Shown here: positions 35,288-43,376 of the stretch, in pieces | Numbering within the stretch: the first letter of the stretch is position 1 | How the letters are laid out: each line of letters opens with the position of its first letter | Program-made: the position numbers and the translations under genes | The notes under the pieces: generated by a model | The model's input: the letters and a program-made list of their open reading frames with translations, nothing else | Databases searched by the model: none | What the model was told of the DNA's origin: nothing | Source of the DNA: Armatimonadota bacterium | GTDB taxonomy: Bacteria; Armatimonadota; Armatimonadia; Armatimonadales; Capsulimonadaceae | Assembly (NCBI GenBank): GCA_019239955.1 | Contig: JAFAZD010000303.1 | Span: 1 to 61,259, forward strand | Direction: 5' to 3' | DNA length: 61,259 nt

Positions 35288-35293
35288 GATTCC

Positions 35294-35632
35294 ATGCCAC
35301 TCTACGAATACACCTGTGACCACTGCCGCAAGCGCTTCACCGTGCTGGTCGGCATGACCGCCGCCGCCGACTCCAACGTCTGTCCGCACTGCGGCTTTGA
35401 CCAGGCGACCAAACGCATTACCCGCTTCGCGCGGGGGCGCAGCGAGGACGACCTGATGGACGACCTGGCCGACCCGGACAAGATCGGCGACATGGACGAC
35501 CCGAAGGCGATGCGCCGCTGGGCAAAAGAGATGGGCCGGGAGATGGGCGAGGATCTGGGGGATGACTTCGACGAATACCTGGATGCCGCCGAGAGCGGTG
35601 AGGAGGACGGGGAAGAGCCGCCCTTGGAGTGA
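35294..35632 (+). CDS. FmdB-family zinc-ribbon protein with acidic tail
   Basis: 112 residues. The ribbon occupies residues 1-45 (MPLYEYTCDHCRKRFTVLVG, VCPHCGFDQATKRITRF) with two CxxC pairs. The rest is strongly acidic (DDLMDDLADPDKIGDMDD, EYLDAAESGEEDGEEPP). A longer upstream frame exists but would start inside the promoter; the chosen ATG matches the family N-terminus MPLYEY. It is a paralogue of the gene at 24143 with an unrelated tail. Function unknown; members are thought to be regulatory. A strong terminator follows. Confidence 0.88.
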   Translation: MPLYEYTCDHCRKRFTVLVGMTAAADSNVCPHCGFDQATKRITRFARGRSEDDLMDDLADPDKIGDMDDPKAMRRWAKEMGREMGEDLGDDFDEYLDAAESGEEDGEEPPLE

Positions 35633-35646
35633 CGCTCTCTCAGGAA

Positions 35647-35678
35647 CGGCCCTGCCGCAAACGGCAGGGCCGCTTTTT
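35647..35678 (+). terminator. rho-independent terminator after the second FmdB-type gene
   Basis: A perfect 11-bp stem CGGCCCTGCCG / CGGCAGGGCCG (35647-35657, 35662-35672) with loop CAAA is followed by CTTTTTG. Confidence 0.92.
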
Positions 35679-35760
35679 GTTGGAGAACTGCGGGCGTTTT
35701 GCCGAAGATAGAACAATATCCCGTGCGTACGCCGCGTGACGAGGACATGACGACAGCACC

Positions 35761-37413
35761 ATGAGAGCCGAAATTCATCCGCTATATGGCCGTAACCGCA
35801 TGACCGCGTCCATCGGCGGGAGCTTGAGGCGCCTCCAGCCGCCGGAGTGGGCCGCACTGGCATTTAACCTCCTGTTTCTCGCCTGGATCATCGTGCGGCC
35901 CCTCTCGGCATTCGCGTTCAAAGGCGTCGCCGATGTCTTTGAGGCCGCCGGCCCGATGCTGGCCGCCGCCTGGTGCCTGGGGTGGGGGAGGCGCGCCCAC
36001 GGGCCGCGCCTCCCCGTGATCTGCCTGGCGCTGGGCACGCTGAGTTGGGGCATCGGCCAGGCGGTCTGGACCTGGTACGAGATTATCCTGCGGCGCGACT
36101 GCCCCTTTCCCTCCTGGGCCGACGCGGGGTACCTGGGCGCTTACCCGTTCCTGCTGGCGGGCATTCTGCTGCTGCCCCGCAGGCCGCTGGCGCCCGCGCT
36201 GCGCGGGCGGGTTGTGTTGGACGGCCTAATGACCATGACCGGCATGGTCACGTTCAGCTGGTACTTCGTCCTCGGCCCGACGCTGATGCAGGGCGGCGGG
36301 ACTCTGCTGGGCAAGGTGTTGGGGGCCGCCTACCCGCTCTCCGACCTGGTGCTGCTGTTCTGCCTGCTGGCCCTCGCGGCGCACAGCGGCTCCTCCGCGC
36401 GGCGGGAGACGAGGCTGATCTCACTGGGGCTGGTGAGCATCATCGTCGCGGACACGGTGTTTGCCTACAAGACTCTGCACAACACTTATCACACCGGGGG
36501 CTGGTCCGACCTGTGCTGGCCGCTGGGCTATATGCTGGTCGGCGCGGGCGGCTGCGCACTGGCGCGGGCCGGGGCGGCGGGGGAGGCGATGCCGGAGGCG
36601 TGGGCGGAGCAGAATCCGATCCTGTGGCGGTCGCTGGGTCCCTACGCGCTCGTCCCGGCGGTCGGCGCGCTGCTGGCGTACACCTTCTGGAAGCGCGGGG
36701 ACGAGGCGCTGGAGTCGGGAGTCTGGCTCGGCTCGGCACTGCTGATCGGCCTGCTGCTACTGCGCCAGGTGTTCGCCATTCTGGAAAACGGCAAGCTGTA
36801 CCGATTTTTGCAGGAGGCATACCGGGAACTGGAGATCAAGAACCGGTCCCTGGCGGCGGCGAACGCACGCCTGGAGGGGCTGGCGACCACCGACGGCCTG
36901 ACCGGCCTCAAGAACCACCGCGCATTTTACGAACGCCTACAGGCCGAATGGTCGCGCTGCGCCGCCGCCGGGGGGACCCTGGCGCTGGTGTTGCTGGACG
37001 TGGACCACTTCAAGCGGTACAATGACGCCTACGGCCACCCCGCCGGCGACACGGTGCTTAAGGCCGTCGCCCGTGTGCTTGAGGAAAACTGCCGCGACGA
37101 GGATCTGGCGGCGCGGTACGGCGGCGAGGAGTTCGTGGTGATCCTGCCACAGACCGGGGCGGACGCGGCGGCCGTCCTGGCGGAGCGGCTCCGCGCGGCC
37201 ATTGCCGCACAGGCCGGGGTGAGACGCCCGGTCACCGCTTCCTTCGGCGTGGCGGCGTCCTCGTCCACCACCGGCGGGCCGGAGGTGCTGATCGCGGCGG
37301 CCGACCGCGCCCTATACTCCTCCAAGGCAGGTGGCCGTGACCGTGTGACCTTCGCCGCCGACTGGGAAAACGCCTCCCACGGCGCTCTGCCTGCCGGACG
37401 GCTGGCCGCCTAA
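35761..37413 (+). CDS. membrane diguanylate cyclase (GGDEF)
   Basis: 550 residues. About ten hydrophobic helices span residues 25-345 and form a large membrane sensor. A coiled coil follows (FLQEAYRELEIKNRSLAAAN) and leads into the GGDEF domain (about 372-535). The active-site loop is GGEEF (454-458), expected to be competent for making cyclic di-GMP. The inhibitory site RxxD is present as R445-D448, so product inhibition is likely. LATTDGLTGLKNHRAFYERL is the standard GGDEF start. A second possible start lies 13 codons downstream. The signal sensed is unknown. Confidence 0.92.
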   Translation: MRAEIHPLYGRNRMTASIGGSLRRLQPPEWAALAFNLLFLAWIIVRPLSAFAFKGVADVFEAAGPMLAAAWCLGWGRRAHGPRLPVICLALGTLSWGIGQAVWTWYEIILRRDCPFPSWADAGYLGAYPFLLAGILLLPRRPLAPALRGRVVLDGLMTMTGMVTFSWYFVLGPTLMQGGGTLLGKVLGAAYPLSDLVLLFCLLALAAHSGSSARRETRLISLGLVSIIVADTVFAYKTLHNTYHTGGWSDLCWPLGYMLVGAGGCALARAGAAGEAMPEAWAEQNPILWRSLGPYALVPAVGALLAYTFWKRGDEALESGVWLGSALLIGLLLLRQVFAILENGKLYRFLQEAYRELEIKNRSLAAANARLEGLATTDGLTGLKNHRAFYERLQAEWSRCAAAGGTLALVLLDVDHFKRYNDAYGHPAGDTVLKAVARVLEENCRDEDLAARYGGEEFVVILPQTGADAAAVLAERLRAAIAAQAGVRRPVTASFGVAASSSTTGGPEVLIAAADRALYSSKAGGRDRVTFAADWENASHGALPAGRLAA

Positions 37414-37444
37414 CGCCCCGAAAGCACGAACCGTCCCCTCCCCA

Positions 37445-37885
37445 CTAGGGAACGCCTTCCCCTAAGAGACTGTAGAGCAGCACGACCAGCACAAAGATCG
37501 TGAACCAGGTATAGAGGCGGTCGTTCTCGTACAGGTAGATGACGACGGAGAAGGCGACGCGCACGACCGGCGTGAGAATCAGCAGCACCAGGCCCAGGTT
37601 GATCAGGTCGCGCGGTGCGTGTCGGCGCAGGTCGCGCTCGAAGACGCCCAAAAGGCCGTGCGTGATGGGCTGGGGGCGCGGGTGGAACTCCGTAAAGTAG
37701 TTCGCGCGGCCCCCCTGGTGCAGCGCCAGCAGCACAAGGAGGCCGAGCGCGACCAACGCGCCCGCGACGAGTACGCCGGCGCCCAGCACCCGCGCGATGA
37801 GCACGGTCAACTGGCCCTCGCGCGAGGGCGGCACGCCCTCCATGGAGTCCAACGAGTCTAGTGATTCGGGTGCAGTCCATTCCAT
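37445..37885 (-). CDS. DUF1634 membrane protein, partner of TauE/SafE permease
   Basis: 146 residues with three hydrophobic helices (about 20-48, 85-105 and 118-140) and the DUF1634 stretch PITHGLLGVFERDLRRH. DUF1634 genes are habitually found next to TauE/SafE permease genes, as here. The start at 37885 overlaps the permease stop by 28 bases; an alternative ATG at 37843 would remove the overlap. The mechanism of the pair is not known. It converges on the diguanylate cyclase gene. Confidence 0.85.
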   Translation of the reverse strand: MEWTAPESLDSLDSMEGVPPSREGQLTVLIARVLGAGVLVAGALVALGLLVLLALHQGGRANYFTEFHPRPQPITHGLLGVFERDLRRHAPRDLINLGLVLLILTPVVRVAFSVVIYLYENDRLYTWFTIFVLVVLLYSLLGEGVP

Positions 37886-38700
37886 AACATCATCACGCCC
37901 AGGGCGGCCAAGACAGCGGCGAACAGGCGGCGCAGAGTCGGGGTGCGCCAGCGGACCAAACAGTGCGCGCCGACCGTCGCGCCGGCCAGCACGCCCAGCA
38001 TCACCGGCCCGGCGATCAGCGGGTTGATGAAGCCCTTGGCGAAGTAGACGCCCGCCGAGGCCGCCGCCGTCACGCCGATCATGAAGTTGCTGGTCGTGGT
38101 GGAGACCTTGAACGGGATGCCCATCGCCCGGTCCATTGCCAGCACCTTGAACGCGCCGGAGCCGATGCCGAGCAGGCCCGACAGCGCGCCGGCCAGGGCC
38201 ATCAGCGCGAAGCCCGCCGGGACTCGCCGCACCCCGTAGGGTACCGGATGACCCTCCGGCCCCGGAAAACGTCCCGGCAGCCGCAGCCGCCGCGCCAGCC
38301 GGTCCGACTGGGCCAGCGGCTGCTCGTCGTGCGCCTGCGACCGGCCGGACGACGCCGCCGAATATAGCAGCACCAGGCCGAACAGGGCCGACAGCCATTC
38401 CGTCTTCAGGTGTGCCGCCAGCAGCGCGCCGCCCAGCGCCCCCAGCGTCGTGGCGATCTCCAGGAACATCCCGATCCGCAGGTTGGTGTAGCCCTCCTTC
38501 ACGTAGGCCGAGGCGGCGGCGCTGGAGGTGGCGATGACCGAGATGATGCTGGCCCCCGCGGCGTATCGGAAGTCCACGTGAAAGGCGAAGGTCAGCATCG
38601 GCACGATGACCACGCCGCCGCCCAGCCCCGTCAATGCGCCGACCAGGCCGGCCGCCACCGACCCGGCGAACACGATCAGGGCGAAGGCGGCTTCCGGCAT
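37858..38700 (-). CDS. TauE/SafE-family permease (sulfite/organosulfonate exporter type)
   Basis: 280 residues from the ATG at 38700; the frame extends upstream into repeat sequence without a better start. Two homologous halves of four helices each show the family repeats GALTGLGGGVVIVPMLTFAF and AGALSGLLGIGSGAFKVLAM. A basic loop joins them (SDRLARRLRLPGRFPGPEGH, residues 148-167). The permease probably moves sulfur-containing or other small organic anions. It works with the DUF1634 protein translated just after it. Confidence 0.88.
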   Translation of the reverse strand: MPEAAFALIVFAGSVAAGLVGALTGLGGGVVIVPMLTFAFHVDFRYAAGASIISVIATSSAAASAYVKEGYTNLRIGMFLEIATTLGALGGALLAAHLKTEWLSALFGLVLLYSAASSGRSQAHDEQPLAQSDRLARRLRLPGRFPGPEGHPVPYGVRRVPAGFALMALAGALSGLLGIGSGAFKVLAMDRAMGIPFKVSTTTSNFMIGVTAAASAGVYFAKGFINPLIAGPVMLGVLAGATVGAHCLVRWRTPTLRRLFAAVLAALGVMMLWNGLHPNH

Positions 38701-38704
38701 GATG

Positions 38705-38791
38705 CCCCCCGTCCCCCGATTCTGGGGGAATCCGATGTCAACGGCCCTGCCCCTTCTGACTCCCCCAGAATTGGGGGACGGGGGGCGATCC
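38705..38791. repeat. double palindrome repeat, copy A
   Basis: Two C5/G5 palindromes, CCCCCGATTCTGGGGG (38713-38728) and CCCCCAGAATTGGGGG (38762-38777), are followed by CGGGGGGCGATCC. The second half matches the element at 55245-55315 almost base for base (CTGAC, then the palindrome, then CGGGGGGCGATCC). Confidence 0.85.
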
Positions 38792-38808
38792 TGCTTTTTC
38801 AAACGCGC

Positions 38809-39567
38809 TCAGGCGTAGCCTTTGGCCTTGAGGTTGTCGTAGGAGATTTTGACCGACTCCAGCGGCGGGCGCTTGCAGACGTCCTGTTCCACGATCAGCC
38901 ATTCCGTGCCGACCTCGGGGGCGGCGGCGATCAGGGCGTCCAGCGGCAGGTCGCCCGTGCCGACCTCGGCGAACGAGCCGTCCGCCCGGTCCCGGTCCTT
39001 GAGGTGCATCAGCGGGACGCGGCCCCTGTGCTTCTGGACGAAGGCGACGGGGTCCTGGCCGCCCACCAGCACCCAGTAGGTGTCCACCTCGGCCTTGACC
39101 AGCATCGGGTCGGTGTTGTCCAGCAGGATGTCCATGCCGATCTGCCCGCCTTCCAGCGGCTCGAACTCGAAGGCGTGATTGTGGTAGCACAGGGTCAGGC
39201 CCTGGGTACGCAGCGTCTCGCCCAGGCCGTTCAGAGTCTCCGCCGTCCTCTTGTAGCCGTCCGCGCCCCGCCGCCGGTCCTCACTCAGATAGGGCACGAC
39301 GATGCGCGTGTTGCCGAGTTCCAGGTTCTCCGCGACGACCTGGGCCGGATTGTTCTCGATCTGGTCAATGCCGATGTGGCTGCCGCAGACGCGCAGGCCG
39401 GCCTCGCCCAGCACGTCGCGCAGCTCGCGCACGGAGAGGCTGCCGCGCCCGGCCAGCTCGACTCCGGCGTAGCCGATCTGGGCGACCTGGCGCACGACGC
39501 CGGCGAAGTCGCGGGCCGTGTCGTCGCGCACGGTATACATTTGCAGGGCAATGGGAAGCTTGGGCAT
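38809..39567 (-). CDS. sugar phosphate isomerase/epimerase-like TIM barrel protein
   Basis: 252 residues of the xylose isomerase-like (AP endonuclease 2) superfamily, starting MPKLPIALQMYTVRDD. Metal-site stretches are GSHIGID, LCYHNHAFEFEP, KAEVDTYWVLVGG and LMHLKDRD. There is no signal peptide, so it is cytoplasmic. Relatives isomerise or epimerise keto-sugars, inositols or related polyols; the substrate cannot be read from sequence. It lies upstream of TauE in the same direction but is separated from it by repeat copy A. The AraC gene upstream runs the same way. Confidence 0.85.
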   Translation of the reverse strand: MPKLPIALQMYTVRDDTARDFAGVVRQVAQIGYAGVELAGRGSLSVRELRDVLGEAGLRVCGSHIGIDQIENNPAQVVAENLELGNTRIVVPYLSEDRRRGADGYKRTAETLNGLGETLRTQGLTLCYHNHAFEFEPLEGGQIGMDILLDNTDPMLVKAEVDTYWVLVGGQDPVAFVQKHRGRVPLMHLKDRDRADGSFAEVGTGDLPLDALIAAAPEVGTEWLIVEQDVCKRPPLESVKISYDNLKAKGYA

Positions 39568-39636
39568 GAGATGTCCTTCTTGGAAGTGATACGGGAAGGT
39601 TCGCCGTCGGGGACGCGGATTCCTTGACCGGGTGCG

Positions 39637-39705
39637 AACCTACCCCTGGCGGCAAGCCGCCTGTCCCCTCCCTGCCAGGGAAGGGATCGCCGCGAAGCGG
39701 CAGGG
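39637..39705. repeat. hairpin spacer with GGCGGCAAGCCGCC
   Basis: GGCGGC-AA-GCCGCC and CCCTGCCAGGG-type hairpins lie between the AraC regulator stop and the isomerase start. The GGCAAGCC core recurs at 33728-33743 and 41415-41430. Confidence 0.6.
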
Positions 39706-40533
39706 TTAGGTCTCCTGCCGCCGCCGGTACTCGGCGGGGCTGCACCCCATGCGGCGGGTGAAGACGCGGTGGAACTGCGGGTAGGAGCCGAAGCCCGCTT
39801 CCAGGGCGGCCTCCAGGACCGACAGCCGGCGGCCCCGGCCCCAGAGGCGCAGGAACCGCTCCAGGCGCTGTGCGTTGCGGAAGTCCGCCAGCGACACGCC
39901 CGTCTGCTGCCGGAACAGGCGGGAGAGGCGCGACGCGCTCAGGCCCACCCGAAGCGCCAGCGCGGCCAGCGTCTCCGGGGCGTCGGCCCCGCGCAGCAGA
40001 CGCACGGCGCACTCCACCGCCGGATGCACGTCCGCGCCGCCCGGCGCGTCGCCCGCCCGGCCGTAGGCCGCCCAGGCGGAGAGCACGGCGTAGCCCAGGC
40101 CGGCATTGTGGCGGGCCGTGTCCTCCCGCGCTTCGGCGATCTCCCGCAGCAACGCCTCCAACTGCCGGGCGTCCTCCTCGGGCAGCGGCTTGCAGTACCA
40201 GCCGGCGGGGTCGGCCTCGCACAGCGCCCGCGTCTCCGGGGTCGTGCAGACGCGGTGCAGCAGGGACGGCGTGAAGACCCCGATCCACATCCCGTGATCG
40301 GGCGACTGGTCCAGCAGGACATGCTCCTGGGCCGGGAACAGCCAGACCAGGGTGTTGCGGCGCAGGTCGTAGCGGCGGTCGCCCAACAGGTAAGCCGCCT
40401 TGCCCTGAGTCACTAGATTGATCTCCAGCTCGTCGTGGTGGTGCGGCAGGTGCCGGAGGCCCGCAAAGGCGTAGTGCCAGACGAGGCCATCATGGGCAGC
40501 CGGCAGCCCCAGGTCATCTTTGTCGGTAGGCAT
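39706..40533 (-). CDS. AraC-family transcriptional regulator
   Basis: 275 residues. An N-terminal cupin-like sensor (about 20-110: HHHDELEINLVTQGKAAYLLG, VWLFPAQEHVLL) precedes an AraC/XylS double helix-turn-helix (about 175-272: LALRVGLSASRLSRLFRQQTG, LEAGFGSYPQFHRVFTRRMG, CSPAEYRRR). The ATG at 40533 is used; a TTG three codons upstream is possible. It diverges from the first PhyH gene across about 100 bases containing a good promoter for itself. Regulation of the dioxygenase genes by a small carbohydrate-like ligand is the natural inference. Confidence 0.9.
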   Translation of the reverse strand: MPTDKDDLGLPAAHDGLVWHYAFAGLRHLPHHHDELEINLVTQGKAAYLLGDRRYDLRRNTLVWLFPAQEHVLLDQSPDHGMWIGVFTPSLLHRVCTTPETRALCEADPAGWYCKPLPEEDARQLEALLREIAEAREDTARHNAGLGYAVLSAWAAYGRAGDAPGGADVHPAVECAVRLLRGADAPETLAALALRVGLSASRLSRLFRQQTGVSLADFRNAQRLERFLRLWGRGRRLSVLEAALEAGFGSYPQFHRVFTRRMGCSPAEYRRRQET

Positions 40534-40598
40534 CGGCGGCAAAAAATGAGAGAAAGTTGCCTGGAAACGAGAAGACTTATCTCGGAAGCGTCAGTAAA

Positions 40599-40627
40599 AT
40601 GATAACACAAGATTTCATTCTTGACAA
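40599..40627 (-). promoter_or_regulatory. promoter of the AraC-family gene
   Basis: On the minus strand TTGTCA (40627-40622) and TATCAT (40604-40599) are spaced by 17 bases. They overlap the region just upstream of the divergent PhyH start codon, so the two transcription units may exclude one another. Confidence 0.6.
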
Positions 40628-40637
40628 GGGGGGAATA

Positions 40638-41405
40638 GTGAGCGCAACTCTCACCAAGACCGTAGAAATTACCGACGCCCAGAAGCGGCAGTACGAGGAC
40701 GCGGGGTTCTTTGTGCTGGAGCGGGTCATCCCGCCCGAACACCTGACCCTGCTGCGCGAGGAATGCGCGCGGCTGATGCGGCTCCAGGACGAGGAGATGG
40801 ACCGGCGCGGCACGGACCACCTGGGGCTGTCGTTCAAGGGCCGCCGCTACTTCCTCTCCGCCTGGCATCAGAGCGAGCGAGTCAAGGAGTTCATGTTCAG
40901 CCCAGTGATGGCCGACATCTGCCGGGCGTTGCTGGGCGACACGGCCTTTCTGGCCTTCGAGCAGTTCGTGGTCAAGGGGCCGGAGCAGGGCATGAGCTTC
41001 GCCTGGCACCAGGACTCCGGATATGTCAACCGGCCCCACCGGCCCTACCTGACCTGCTGGTGCATGCTGGACGACGTGACCGAGGAAAACGGCACCGTTT
41101 ACATGCTGCCCTACGACCGGGCCGGCACGCGGGAGCGCGTGGAGCACGTCAAGGACGAGGCGAAGGGCGACCTGATCGGCTACTTCGGGGACGACCCCGG
41201 CGTGCCGGTGGTCGCCCCGGCGGGCAGCATCGCCTGCTTCGCCTCCACGGTCTTCCACCGCAGCGGCCCGAATATCACGGACAAATTCCGGCGCATCTTC
41301 CTCCCCCAGTATTCGGCGGAGCCGATCCTGAAGCCCGACGGCAGCGGCCCGTACTACCTCGCCGAGCCATTCCTGCGGGACGGAAGGATCGTCGCGGGGT
41401 ATTGA
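40638..41405 (+). CDS. phytanoyl-CoA dioxygenase (PhyH) family protein 1
   Basis: 255 residues from a GTG start at 40638, chosen because AAGGGGGG lies just upstream and because the product then aligns end to end with the 254-residue paralogue next door (SATLTKTVEITDAQKRQYE against TTTPTEAVKITGAQKQQYR). It is an Fe(II)/2-oxoglutarate oxygenase of the PhyH type. The HxD iron ligands are in FAWHQDSGYV, the distal His in VFHRSGPN, with DDVTEENGTVYMLP on the core strand. The substrate is unknown; bacterial members hydroxylate varied small molecules. Confidence 0.85.
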   Translation: MSATLTKTVEITDAQKRQYEDAGFFVLERVIPPEHLTLLREECARLMRLQDEEMDRRGTDHLGLSFKGRRYFLSAWHQSERVKEFMFSPVMADICRALLGDTAFLAFEQFVVKGPEQGMSFAWHQDSGYVNRPHRPYLTCWCMLDDVTEENGTVYMLPYDRAGTRERVEHVKDEAKGDLIGYFGDDPGVPVVAPAGSIACFASTVFHRSGPNITDKFRRIFLPQYSAEPILKPDGSGPYYLAEPFLRDGRIVAGY

Positions 41406-41544
41406 TTCCCCCTCACCCCGTCGGCAAGCCGCCGACCCTCTCCCTCGCGGGGAGAGGGTTGTTCCGACCCCCCTTCGCCCCTCTGGGGGAGAAGGGGCCG
41501 GGGGATGAGGGGACGACGCCACAGCCGCAATTGAGGAGAAACCC
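41406..41544. repeat. hairpin-rich spacer between PhyH paralogues
   Basis: It contains CGTCGGCAAGCCGCCG, CCCTCTCCC-TCGC-GGGGAGAGGG and CGCCCCT/GGGGAGAAGGGG tracts. It resembles the spacer at 33716 and lacks a terminator T run. The last bases hold the GAGGAG ribosome site of the next gene. Confidence 0.65.
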
Positions 41545-42309
41545 ATGACCACCACACCCACCGAGGCCGTTAAGATCACCGGCGCCCAGAAGCAGCAGTA
41601 TCGGGAGCAGGGCTATTTCCTGCTGGAGAGCGTCATCCCGCCCCGCCACCTCGCGGCCCTGCGCGGCGAGTGCCGGCGCTTCATGGACGAGATGGACGCG
41701 GAGATGGACCGGCAGGGCGTCACGACTCTGGGGATCAACCACAAGGGCAGCCGCTACTTCGTGCCGTTCGGGGCCGAGCGGAGCGCCCCGCTGCACGACT
41801 TCGTGTTCTCGCCTCTGATGGCCGACATCTGCCGCGCCACGGTCGGCGAGGACGCCTTCCTGTTCCTGGACCAGTACGTGGTCAAGGCCGCCGAGCGGGG
41901 CATGACGTTCTCCTGGCACCAGGACGAGGGCTACATCGGCTACCCCAACCCGCCCTACGTCGGCTGCTGGTGCGCGCTGGACGACGTGACCGAGGAGAAC
42001 GGCACGATCTACGTCCTGCCCTGCGAGCGCGCGGGCACGAGGACCAAGATGAAGCACGTCAAGGACGAGGCGACCAACGACATGGTGGGCTACCACGGCG
42101 ATGACCCCGGCATTCCGATCATCGCCCCCGCTGGGAGCATCGCCGTCTTCTCGTCCACCACGTTCCATCGCAGCGGCCCGAATCTGACGGATAAGATGCG
42201 CCGCGTTTATCTGGTGCAGTATTCCGGCGAGCCGATCACCAAGCCGGATGGCTCACTGCACCTGCGCGCCGTGCCGTTTTTGAAGGGCGGCGAGATCGCG
42301 GCGACGTAG
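41545..42309 (+). CDS. phytanoyl-CoA dioxygenase (PhyH) family protein 2
   Basis: 254 residues, a close paralogue of the preceding gene product; the two share long blocks such as CRATVGEDAF/CRALLGDTAF and DDVTEENGTIYVLP. Iron ligands are in FSWHQDEGYI and TFHRSGPNLT. GAGGAGAAA precedes the ATG. The pair looks like a tandem duplication whose copies have diverged mainly in the substrate-facing loops (YIGYPNPPYVGCW against YVNRPHRPYLTCW). Confidence 0.88.
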   Translation: MTTTPTEAVKITGAQKQQYREQGYFLLESVIPPRHLAALRGECRRFMDEMDAEMDRQGVTTLGINHKGSRYFVPFGAERSAPLHDFVFSPLMADICRATVGEDAFLFLDQYVVKAAERGMTFSWHQDEGYIGYPNPPYVGCWCALDDVTEENGTIYVLPCERAGTRTKMKHVKDEATNDMVGYHGDDPGIPIIAPAGSIAVFSSTTFHRSGPNLTDKMRRVYLVQYSGEPITKPDGSLHLRAVPFLKGGEIAAT

Positions 42310-42342
42310 GAAGGCCCCTGCCCCGGAAAGGAAACATGATCT

Positions 42343-43281
42343 ATGCTCACCCCAGAACAAGTGCAGTTCTTCCGTGACAATGGCTATCTGAAGGTCGAAG
42401 GTGCGGTGCGGGGACAGGAACTGACCGACTTGCAGGCCATCACCCAGGCGCTGATTGACGTCGGGCCGTCGCCGGATATGGCGCCCGGCGAGATCAAGGA
42501 CTACCAGTACGGAACGGTGCGCGGGCTGGACCGGCCCGTGCTGCGCCGCATCGAGTACGTCTACGGCAAGGGCGATCCGTTCCTGAAGCTGCTCGCCCAC
42601 CCCGTCCTGCTGGACGCGGTGCAGAAGGTGGTCGGCGAGCAGTTCGTGCCGACCTACGACTCGATGGTGGTCAAGATGCCAGGCAACGGCGTCGAAGTGC
42701 CCTGGCACCGCGACGGCGGCGGGCCGACCCTGTTCTACGACGACCCGCAGACCGGCCGCCGCTTCCCCGCCGTCAACTTCGACATCTATCTGGACCGCGC
42801 CGACGAGACCAACGGCGCGCTCTGGGTGATCCCCGGCTCCAACAAGGACACGGTCAATCGCGCCCCGCGTCTGGCGGAAAAGTCCGAATACGCTGCCGTG
42901 CCGGGGGCCGTGCTGGTCCCGATGAATGCCGGCGACCTGCTGCTGCATGACGTGACGCTGTATCATGGCTCGCCCGAGACCCACGGCGGCGCGTTGCGCC
43001 GCGTACTCTACTACGAGTTCCGCGACATGCGCTTCATCAACGCCGTCCACCGGCCCGGACCCGGCGAGGTCGCGCCCCACAAATGGCCCGATACCTGGAC
43101 TCGCGCGCGCCTCGCCATTTTGCAGAAGGCGCTGGACACTCGCCGCGCCGCCGGCTGGGAGGTCCCGTTCGCGCAGCATCCCGACCCGGCCCTGCGTGTC
43201 CGCGCCGAGGAGGTCGCCCACGCCCCAACCCGCGTCCCACACCCGACCTGGGACGAGGCTGCCGCCAAAGCCGCCGCTTGA
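42343..43281 (+). CDS. phytanoyl-CoA dioxygenase (PhyH) family protein 3
   Basis: 312 residues and more distant from the first two. The family core is visible: N-terminal LTPEQVQFFRDNGYLKVEGA, iron ligands in EVPWHRDGGGPTLFY, DETNGALWVIPGS, distal His in LYHGSPETHGGALRRVLYYE. The C-terminal 60 residues (WPDTWTRARLAILQKAL) are an extension. It follows its paralogue by 33 bases with AAGGAAAC upstream and is ended by a good terminator, closing the AraC-linked unit. Confidence 0.85.
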   Translation: MLTPEQVQFFRDNGYLKVEGAVRGQELTDLQAITQALIDVGPSPDMAPGEIKDYQYGTVRGLDRPVLRRIEYVYGKGDPFLKLLAHPVLLDAVQKVVGEQFVPTYDSMVVKMPGNGVEVPWHRDGGGPTLFYDDPQTGRRFPAVNFDIYLDRADETNGALWVIPGSNKDTVNRAPRLAEKSEYAAVPGAVLVPMNAGDLLLHDVTLYHGSPETHGGALRRVLYYEFRDMRFINAVHRPGPGEVAPHKWPDTWTRARLAILQKALDTRRAAGWEVPFAQHPDPALRVRAEEVAHAPTRVPHPTWDEAAAKAAA

Positions 43282-43291
43282 ACAAAGGTAT

Positions 43292-43325
43292 GCCCCCGCC
43301 TCACTCTTGAGGTGGGGGCTTTTCT
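43292..43325 (+). terminator. rho-independent terminator after the PhyH genes
   Basis: GCCCCCGCCTCA (43292-43303) pairs with TGAGGTGGGGGC (43308-43319), with one G-T mismatch, and is followed by TTTTCTG. Confidence 0.88.
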
Positions 43326-43329
43326 GTAC

Positions 43330-43357
43330 GTCAGACTGACGCCGATCATGGTATAAT
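43330..43357 (+). promoter_or_regulatory. promoter and operator candidate of the toxin-antitoxin pair
   Basis: TATAAT at 43352-43357 lies 19 bases before the antitoxin ATG. A perfect 5-1-5 palindrome GTCAGACTGAC (43330-43340) covers the -35 position. Ribbon-helix-helix antitoxins normally bind such palindromes and repress their own promoter. Confidence 0.6.
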
Positions 43358-43376
43358 AAGGCTGGAGAATGTCACC

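Noticed and set aside
37858-38802. Longer N-terminus for the TauE/SafE permease
   Set aside because: The extra 34 residues are encoded by repeat copy A. The hydrophobic family start at 38700 is more natural.
41406-41544. Terminator between the first two PhyH genes
   Set aside because: Strong stems exist but no T run follows, and the sequence belongs to a repeated spacer family.
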